Origin: Lineus longissimus
Taxonomy: Eukaryota; Nemertea; Pilidiophora; Heteronemertea; Lineidae
Direction: 5' to 3'
DNA length: 60,000 nucleotides
NCBI RefSeq assembly: GCF_910592395.1
Contig: NC_088308.1
Coordinates: forward strand, 25,623,501 to 25,683,500
In this document: one piece after another, positions 52,201 through 60,000 of the stretch
Layout of the letters: each line of letters begins with the position of its first letter
Numbering within the stretch: position 1 is the stretch's first letter
The notes under the pieces: model-generated
The model's input: the letters and a program-made list of their open reading frames with translations, nothing else
Told to the model about the DNA's origin: nothing
The model's database searches: none
Translations under genes and position numbers: made by a program

Positions 52201-55200
52201 AACAAGCGGAGGAAGCCAAACTGTTACAATGCCGCCATTGCAAGGGCAACCAGATCTTAATTGATAGTAAGTCGGCCATCCTTTTCCTTGAATACTTGAA
52301 ATATATCTATCAAGCTAAGAATGATTTGTAACGTCTGACACAAAATATCAGTTTGTACTAAATCTGTAAGAATATACCTTCAAGTCTTTATTTGAATGAC
52401 TCTGGTTTATCCAAGTAACAGCCGAGAAGACTACATGATGTTGGTTTGTTGCCAGTAAGTGTAACCAGATATCTGGGATGGAAATCGCAAAGTTCAGTAT
52501 GGATGTCGAGATGTCGCCCTTTCTCTTCGTGTAATGAAAGGGGACAAAACGCCAGCATGAGGCAAGTTCGACCAACTTTTCCTTCCAGAGCCTCTGAAAT
52601 ACATCCATTGGGGTCAGATTGAAGATGGTGTCGATGAGCGAGGGGAAGTTGCGCTACTCACACGAGATATCGTGATACAGGGCGATATGCAACGTGATTG
52701 TCCGAGGTCGAATGGAAATTGTGGAGAATGTCCTGCGTCGAATCCCTACTGCGGGAAGTACGAGTATGATACGTTTGGTGGCCACATCATTGTAAGTTTT
52801 ACTGAAGATTAGATGTCATCGCTGGGTTTAACGTCAACAGTAGTGGGGGATGTTTCCTTGCTCTAGTGAACGCGGAAACTAAAAGTAAGGGGACATGTAT
52901 GGAGAAGGAGCGGGAGTGTTCGGCTCAAAATTAGAAAAATCTGGACCTCGGCATTTATTGAATATCTAGGAGTCAACTTATCATCTTGATTAAGTCCTGT
53001 GCATTGAATTGATCAATACGCAATCGGGCTATGTGAACAGGATAAACCAGTACCTTTTGCTCACGAAGTTCGAAAGATATTCACCAAAATCTTCGTTTTT
53101 ATTTTGCTCGGTACTGACAGATTCTGAAGGGATTCAAGAACGTTACCATAGAGGGTGCCGAACTTTATCACATGGGACAGCAGACTGATCTTGGTGAGTA
53201 GGATACTTAAAAGTATCCGAATTGTCTTGTTTTGTCAAGAATTCTTAACGTTAAGCAGATTTGAGGATATCTGAGATCGCATTGTCCATTCAGAAGCGCT
53301 AAATTCTTCATCACCGATGCAGTCATCGGAAAAGAATTACGGTGGGATCATTTGTGAAGTCGCTCCCAAACTCACCATGACTGCGTTACCTGAAAACGTT
53401 GTATTTTGCAGGGCGTTATCCGATCCATTTCCACATGGCCGGCAACGTCTCCGGCATAGCAAGTGTGGTGGGAAACTCCGTTCATCATACCTTCAGCCGC
53501 TGTGTTGTGGTGCACGCCAGCCATCATCTGTGGGTGAGTCAGTTTCTGTTATTATAACTGATTCCTAAAAACATTCTGTTCATTTCGTTGCATTTGAGTT
53601 AATGATGCGCTCTGTGAAATAATTGTATAACCAGCTGATGCTTCATTTCGCAAATAATTGCGCAATTATAGTTCAACGTGCGTCGTGAAAAACGTTTTTT
53701 TTCTTCATACATGTATGTCATGAATTTTAGTATCAGTAATTTTAACTTCGATGGCACTGACCTCTTTTCAGGTAGAAGACAACGTCTGCTACGACCATCT
53801 CGGCCACGGGTATTACATAGAGGATGGAGGGGAGAAGAATACCGTCTTCAAAGGCAACCTTGGTGGAGGGACCAAGCCATCCAACTTAACCTCCTCTGAT
53901 TCGTACGTGTCTTGGCGTTGCCTTTCATACATGTATTTGATCAGCGCAACAGCCACACATGTCAGTCAGTAGTATTCTGAATTTAGTAACCTCACAGAGT
54001 TGAGCTTTGGCCACCTTCTTCAAGCGACTGCTTGATTGCAATTGTGCGAAATTACGGGACGTATATCTTCTGGCTGATTCAGAGTTGGTTACATAAATTG
54101 ATCTATGATTGCATTAATTCACTTTGAATGTCTATCCTTCCTTCCAGTACCCCAGGCACGTTTTGGATTACATCCCCGTTGTCTTCTCTACTGAATAACG
54201 TCGCCGCTGGCGGAACGGTAAGTTGTGACATCCCGATGAGAGCGCAGCTTGCCACGCCATATTGTTCAATGACGAATTAAGTTCCATGGCTGCTGCAGAA
54301 ACCAATAAACTACCACCTTTGTCTTTGCGTTCAATCTTAATGTGAGTCCTGTTCTAGTGACAAATGCTGTCATCGGTCGCAAGTCCGCGTCCTGACCGCC
54401 GTTTCTGGGTTACACTCTACTCCGAATTTTCTTATCAGAGCAATCGTTGCCGACATAAGCTAAGGAGGCCAGTCCTTGGAGGCCAGTCATCTCCTGAATA
54501 GATAAATAATTGATTATGTGTGCCATATGTAACTTTACTTTTTGATCTGAGTAGTTTTTGTGTATGTTCCAGCGTGTTGGTTTCTGGTTCATTTTCCCCA
54601 ACCAACCGATGGGACCTTCTCAAGATCTCGGCCTCTTCAAATGGCAAGAAGCGAAAGAGAAACCCCTGACTTTGTTCTGCAATAACGTGGCTCACTCTTA
54701 CGGAAGGGTAAGCCGAATCAGACAGACCATACATAACATACATTCTCTGCTGATGCTAACTGAACTGTGTGTCGTCAAATCTGAAATTCAGTCTTCTCAA
54801 AGTATTTCATATTTGCGATACATAGTAGAACTGGAATCCTGCGACCCAGAACTAGGCTTGCCGTATACATTGTATCTTGATTCGGTTGGAGCTGCGCAAC
54901 AAAGGTGCATAACCTTCCTCTCCGGTAACTGCAACGCAGCTCCATACTTCAGCTTCGAGAGAAGCAACTCTAAATGAGTTGATGCATTCTCATGAGAGGT
55001 ACTGGTACATGAAAGTAAGATGCGAATGACTGTTCTAATTTGCTCAAAGACTTACGATAATGCTCTAATTTCGTTTCCAGGCCGGTTTGTTTCTGGGTAA
55101 CAGCTTCACGAATGACAGTCGTGTCACGGGCTGTACCAGTCAGTACGCTCCTAACATCAACGGAACCATCGCGCAAGTCATTCTCCGACGATTCACTGGT

Positions 55201-58200
55201 AAGTCAAAGAAAATTTATTCTGCCTGACAGTTTTCAGTGGAAGTTGTCTGTAGTGTCTGTAGAACTGGCCCAGTAAAGGCTTTCTCCATAATCGTGCTAC
55301 AGTGCTACTAATGTGCTGGCAACCGCCCCCGCCGATCGCTGCGTAGATTCTTGAAACATCTCGACTTCAAGAGTATACTTTGTTGTTGCAGGTTATAAGA
55401 ATGTTCAACAGAATGCCTGGATAGTTGGCGGGGCAGTGCGAATGGACCGAGCTTCGTGAGTAACATCAGCAAATTTATGTCCAGTTTGTACGACACATGT
55501 GTCAGACTGAACGCTGAAAGTTGGTCGTATTTTTTAATGAATGACGTTTTGATGCTTTTGAAAAATATATGCAGTTATATTCCTTAGCTTGGGGGAGCAT
55601 CAGGGGTCGTGGGCGATTCCTGAACAAAATAGAAGGAATTTCACCGCAACAACATTAACCATGCACATGTACCGACGTCTTACTCATCAATTCCATTATA
55701 TCGTATGATAATCTTACTTCTTTTTACAGAATGGCTGACAGTGCAATCCAGGTCTTCTTCAATGAGTAAGTGTCTGTCAAGATATTCAAACCCAGCGGGT
55801 TTCTTAAAGCGAAGTAAACAAGAGAGTAAACGGAAGGGGAACTGTAGGGAGAAGGAGGCGATTGTGAAAACATTCCTCTATCAAAGTGTAAATCAGCGTA
55901 GTCGCTGATCAGTACAAAGGTGTATCAACCTAGGTTAATTCGTTTTTGATTTAAATAGACTTCAACTCATACTTTCAGTCGGGCCTTTGGTCGTCAAAAG
56001 CTGACGAACTCCATTCTTGTTGGAGAGACCAGAAACAAAGGATCAATTCCATCACGGTACGTATTGTCAACTTGAGTCAGACCTCCATTAACGTCACATG
56101 TCTATATGTCCACAGCAATAACATACCTCTTTACTTAATAAATACTCATGTAAAAACTCACAAGACTATAAAATCATTTCTAACTCACTCATTTTCATAC
56201 GACAGAAAAAGGCGGACCCTGGTGAAACACTACAAACGCGGGGTGACGTTTAACGGAAGGTTGGATGTCAATGGAGTTTGGTTCAAGAACTTCAAGGGTC
56301 GACAATCTGGAGCCATCAGTTTCCTCACCAGCAACATCAAGATAGGAGCGACGTTTAATGACACGAAATGGGGTTTTGCGGAATCGGTAAGTATATTTCA
56401 TCGCCCTTTAATAGTCTGGCATACCCGATCATGGTGATATTGTTGTAAAAGAGATGTGTGAATAAGAGCCATAGTCTGATTTCCAAATATCTTCCAAACA
56501 TGTTCAGATGTTTTACCCCTTTTACTTGCAGTATGGGCAAGCTGCACCTTTCAAGCGTGTGTATGCTCCTTACATCCCGAAGAAGTCAAAGGTCCGTACT
56601 GCCACCTTCGAGGACCTGGACGGATCCGTCACTGGCGTTCCGCACACACAAGTCATGAACCCCACCCAGTTTGTTGGGACATCACACCAGTGTACAACAA
56701 GGAGAAGCTGGAACATGGCCATTTGCGCAAAACCTTCGGACTATTCCGTAGTCTTCTTCAAATTCCGCAACGGTTTTGCCACTGCGATTCAGGAGTTGAC
56801 CAGCATAGATAACATGGATCGGAGGCACCAGGGAGGGGGGAAAGAGGGATCGTTTTTGGTCAAGAAGGAAGGCATTTATATTATTGATTACTGGCATTCG
56901 AGCATTAGAGAGAAGCACTTGTACACTGAAAAAGGATTGCTGGTGCAGGCGACCGGTTTGCGAATGTGAGTAGCCTTCGAATCCCGACAGTGGATCGATT
57001 GACTACGACTTCTCAAAATTATTGGTTGGCGGCCACCTAAACACGTGGTCGTGACTCCGAGTTGATAAATGCTTCATGGGACATTCTACCTCTTGGGATA
57101 TCCAGACTGATGTAAGCTTTGGAAGAAAGTACTGCACCAGTAAAAAACTTCAGAAAACTAACAAGATCTTACTCCATTTCAGAGGGGATTCTATCAGTAT
57201 TGGACTATGCCTGCCTGCGGATATGAGTTTCACGTTCCCGTCAAGTAAACCGCGTATGAACACTTGGGAAGAATTCAAAAATGAGACGAAAAGACCAGTT
57301 ATTTATTTCAACGATGTCCACAGGTAGGTAGGCGAATGACTGTCGTCCATTTACTTTGTACTATCAAATATTCGTGTGGTATTTCATGGCCGAGGTAATC
57401 TTGACCACCAAAAGGTTCCAACATCGCTCTTGGCCTTATGGAAGAATGGCTTTGAACAAAAAAATAACTACTAGTAGTCAGAGTGGGCAGGTATAAGTTG
57501 CGTTAATATTCAACTGCAGTTCGTTTGCACAGGACTATTCAGCCTTGATGCTGTAAGCCACGTTGATTTTTGGTAAGTTTCATTATTCGCCAACTGGTAA
57601 TGGCTTTCGCCAAAATGATGAGTTCTTTAAATATATGTACATGTATTTCTGTTTTCAACAGAATACTCTTTATGAAGTTTTTCGGGCGTAAGGAGGGCGT
57701 GACGAAACGTGAAATATACAGGCAGGAAAAAGCAAGCAAACTACCACTCAATGTTTTCACACCTAGAGGGGTAAGGGAATTTACAGCAGACTGCAAGGCA
57801 GCCGCGAGGATGTACGAAGAACCTGCTGACTCAACAAAGGTATGTTTTAAACTTCATACCGATACTCATCCGGACGCAGTGGACCGGCCTTGTCCTATCA
57901 CCCGAAGATAGGAGTATCAAAAGATGAGTCCAGATGAGACCATACGAGATTGTCAGAATTTGTAATCTAAGCATATCAAATATGTTTGTATCAACATCAG
58001 TCTATCATTAGAGTAGCTAGCCGGCGTTCTCTTAGGTCTATCCGAGAAACTGATGCTTACCACATACTTGTAGGGTTGCATTGGTAGTCTACGGCTGTGA
58101 CGAAACTTAATCTATATTGTTCATTTGCAAGAATACAAGACTAATGTTTCAGTCCCTGTCTTTGATGTACATGTAATGAGACCGACATGTGCCAGTCACA

Positions 58201-58577
58201 TGCATCAGCTAGCATCAATATTAAACTAAACGCTTCATTGCCGTAACCTTTCAGGATATGATTGATTCGCTGCCACCCCAGATACCTACACTACCAAAAA
58301 CGGACCAGTACCCTCCCAAGGTGAGCACACACAATACCCATCGCAACAGATTAACCCACTTCGCCTGGATAGATTGCTTGAAGTTAAAATGATGGAACTT
58401 AAAATAAAGTCGGTGTACATTACGCCACCATGAGTTGCCAATTACGTTCCACCTTGTTTTAACCGAGACAAAATCTCATATTTTGAAAATGTGATTTTAT
58501 GTATGCATTCTGTTTTTCAGAATTTTGGAGCGAGCGAAACCACCAATCTCAACCTTAATGATAACCCAGATTATTGA
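47703..58577 (+). CDS. CEMIP: CEMIP-like secreted G8/GG/beta-helix protein (hyaluronidase family)
   Basis: 23 coding exons: 47703-47855, 48187-48406, 49084-49277, 50603-50774, 51084-51272, 51546-51743, 52162-52266, 52589-52791, 53121-53193, 53412-53533, 53772-53902, 54148-54217, 54573-54707, 55081-55198, 55392-55455, 55730-55765, 55979-56056, 56206-56386, 56532-56965, 57183-57323, 57662-57839, 58255-58320 and 58521-58577. Every junction is GT-AG and every phase agrees, giving 1,105 residues. The order is signal peptide (1-24), G8 domain (about 35-185), GG domain (about 200-315), then a long parallel beta-helix region (about 375-1040). Family hallmarks include GGHII, YPIHFHMAGN, VHHTFSRCVVVH and FEDLDGSVTG. 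Vertebrate CEMIP/CEMIP2 depolymerise hyaluronan at the cell surface or outside it. The signal peptide favours a secreted CEMIP type over the type II membrane protein CEMIP2. The second, C-terminal GG domain of vertebrate CEMIP (1,361 residues) is absent and replaced by a short proline/asparagine-rich tail. Confidence 0.95.
50603..51743 (+). CDS. CEMIP: CEMIP-like exons 4-6: GG (ILEI-like) domain
   Basis: Exons 50603-50774, 51084-51272 and 51546-51743, joined in phase 1. The GG fold begins DGINVYIFSPQGEVV and continues through NYVMIAVRR, AVERLLGG and SSYVLFAKKGKP. The usual acidic residue after the phenylalanine in the family motif (RFD in human CEMIP) is an arginine here (NFRT), and the aspartate before the proline is a serine (FSPQ). 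Exon 6 continues into the linker (CDFVVLKERSGG). Confidence 0.9.
52162..57839 (+). CDS. CEMIP: CEMIP-like exons 7-21: parallel beta-helix region
   Basis: Fifteen short exons encode the right-handed beta-helix core. Landmarks are VVVFSTDYDWEQAEE, GEVALLTRDIVIQGDM, a CPASNPYC insert, DTFGGHI, ELYHMGQQ, YPIHFHMAG, NSVHHTFSRCVVVHA, DNVCYDHLGHGYYIEDGGE, VGFWFIFPNQPMGPS, FLGNSF, GRQKLTNSILVGETRNKG and GDSISIGLCLPAD. Two cysteine-rich loops (LQCRHCKG and SNGNCGECPASNPYC) are comparable to the human ones. Intron lengths are mostly 180-500 bp, much shorter than in netrin. Confidence 0.92.
58255..58577 (+). CDS. CEMIP: CEMIP-like exons 22-23: novel C-terminal tail
   Basis: Exon 22 (58255-58320) encodes SLPPQIPTLPKTDQYPPK. 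Exon 23 (58521-58577) encodes NFGASETTNLNLNDNPDY and then TGA. Both splice sites are good (ctttcag and gtttttcag acceptors, gtgagc donor) and the frame closes cleanly. This tail stands where vertebrate CEMIP continues for about 250 residues with a second GG domain. Confidence 0.8.
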
Positions 58578-58990
58578 GGGAAAGCCGAGGCAATTCGGAA
58601 TGAACGGCATGTTATCATTATTACTTGATACTTACAGTCATGTACTTATTGGGCATGAAGAGACTGAACATGACAAAGGAGTATATATATTATATATTGG
58701 GACAGTGGGTACGTTTCAAGAAGCAGAGAATTTTACGATTCACCAGCAGTGCATGGTATTAGTTGAACGAGTCGTTTCATTTGATAATAACGGTTTATAT
58801 TTTTATATGTTTAGAGCTATTGGACAATCATTTGTACATTGCATTTAAATGTATATATGCCTTTTCTCTCATCTCTTTTCTCTGTGCTATGTTCGTAAAG
58901 TGTCACATCCCCAAAAACTTGAGACCCAGGAATGATACATTATTCTTGATGCCGGAAAAGGGGAGTTGTTAAAGCAGGCATTGTTGTAAC

Positions 58991-58996
58991 AATAAA
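58991..58996 (+). promoter_or_regulatory. Polyadenylation signal of the CEMIP-like gene
   Basis: AATAAA 414 bp past the stop codon at 58575-58577. Confidence 0.55.
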
Positions 58997-59864
58997 ATGA
59001 TTTTGTAAACATTGCTTTACATTAAATAATGCTTTTTGTCAGTTTATGGTGTTTGAAAACGAACCCCATGGAAATCGAAAGCCGAACTGTTCCCATATCA
59101 TTCAGGCTGGAAAGGTCATAAGTCAGTCGCAAAGTCAGGATGAAGTACCATACTTCCAAAACTCCTGAAAAACAAACGCAATATGGTCAAAACTTCTTCC
59201 AATAGAGGGCCAACTGAACTACTTCACCTGTTCACGAGCAGGTGACGTTCAATTGTCGCCAAATCTGCTTAAAATATATCAGCAAAAACTTGGAAAAACA
59301 ACACAAACAAGTATTTGAAACCAATGCCAGACTTCATTTTATTAACTATTACTGTGTGTAAAAGATGCACATCAAAACCTCCCAATTAATGCGAATACCT
59401 CCAGGGGGTGTCAAAGGTCAACTTGAATGGAGCAGGAGAACCAGGAAAAATACTACTGGTGGTAATTTCAAATCGAGGTGAATACCTATAATACTGACAC
59501 TTTGTGACTTTCCCTGATGACTTTTTGCATTGGGTCACCAGACTTTTTGAAATGGGTCATTTTCAGAACAAATCAATTCATTTCGTTTTCATTTCCTTTC
59601 TGCCAAACAGCCTGCCCTAACCCCCTGGATTGGTAATCATGGCACACGGGATAATACAAAGCACAAAGCAGACCAGACATATACATGATAAATATTAAGA
59701 GAAGCATTTGATGTACCGACGGATTAAAGGATCACCAGACAGACCTCCAGCCTGACATAGGATGTAGAGAAATACACAAGTTGGAACTGACTGGAATGCA
59801 CATGATATTTCACCATACATGTACATGGATAACGTGAAGACAATGAAATCATTACTGTAGGTTA

Positions 59865-60000
59865 ATTAATCAATTACATGTACATAGGATTAAGAAGCTT
59901 AATCAATGCTCATGCAGAAGTAATCAATTACATGTAACATTACATAGAATTAAGAAGCTTATTTGGTGTACATGTAGATTAATCAATCAAAAGCATGTGT
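59865..60000. repeat. Direct repeats running off the right edge
   Basis: Units of about 60-65 bp contain TAATCAATTACATGTA and ATTAAGAAGCTTA, in two clear copies and a partial third (TAATCAATCA) cut by the window end. Confidence 0.6.

Larger units (their letters stand above)
58578..60000. other. CEMIP-like 3' UTR and downstream flank
   Basis: The 3' untranslated region is expected to run to about 59.0 kb. Beyond it is AT-rich sequence without a gene, ending in the direct repeats at 59865. Confidence 0.6.

Overview
This is a piece of an animal (metazoan) nuclear genome. It is AT-rich, with GT-AG introns, long repeat-bearing introns, microsatellites and short inverted-repeat elements. No bacterial or organellar gene organisation is visible. 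The gene families present (netrin, a CEMIP-type G8/GG/beta-helix protein, an 11beta-HSD-like reductase, an ankyrin-TRP-like channel), together with the very frequent palindrome TACATGTA, suggest a marine invertebrate. A lophotrochozoan or an invertebrate deuterostome would both fit, and I cannot name the species.

Layout. (1) 1-30.5 kb, minus strand: a netrin gene whose coding exons are spread over about 25 kb. The first coding exon (laminin N-terminal domain plus LE1) is at 29434-30478. Two tandem alternative versions of the LE2 exon lie at 13419-13607 and 13184-13372. The LE3 exon is at 5811-5960. The C-terminal NTR exons were not found and probably lie beyond position 1. The large introns hold a 61-bp higher-order minisatellite, fold-back elements, a GAT microsatellite and a 642-bp inverted-repeat element with a tRNA-like core. 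(2) 34.2-35.9 kb, minus: an intronless ankyrin/TRP-like channel gene. (3) 37.2-39.8 kb, plus: an intronless 888-residue, very basic orphan protein with a PP1-type RVRF motif, head-to-head with (2). (4) 41.0-45.1 kb, plus: a six-exon, 311-residue short-chain dehydrogenase of the 11beta-HSD1 type. Its first intron carries two copies of an inverted-repeat element, and its fourth intron carries tandem copies of its own 3' splice site. (5) 45.5-46.3 kb, minus: a two-exon gene for a 68-residue secreted six-cysteine (knottin-like) peptide with an amidation-type C terminus. (6) 47.7-58.6 kb, plus: a 23-exon, 1,105-residue secreted CEMIP-like protein with all exon phases consistent. It lacks the C-terminal GG domain of vertebrate CEMIP.

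The genes do not form an operon or pathway. Functionally they point to axon guidance (netrin), ion sensing (TRP), steroid or carbonyl reduction (SDR), extracellular matrix hyaluronan biology (CEMIP-like) and a secreted peptide. The most notable observations are the mutually exclusive-looking duplicated LE2 exons of netrin, the short spliced cysteine-rich peptide gene, the tandemly repeated splice acceptor in the SDR gene, and the transposon with a tRNA-like core.
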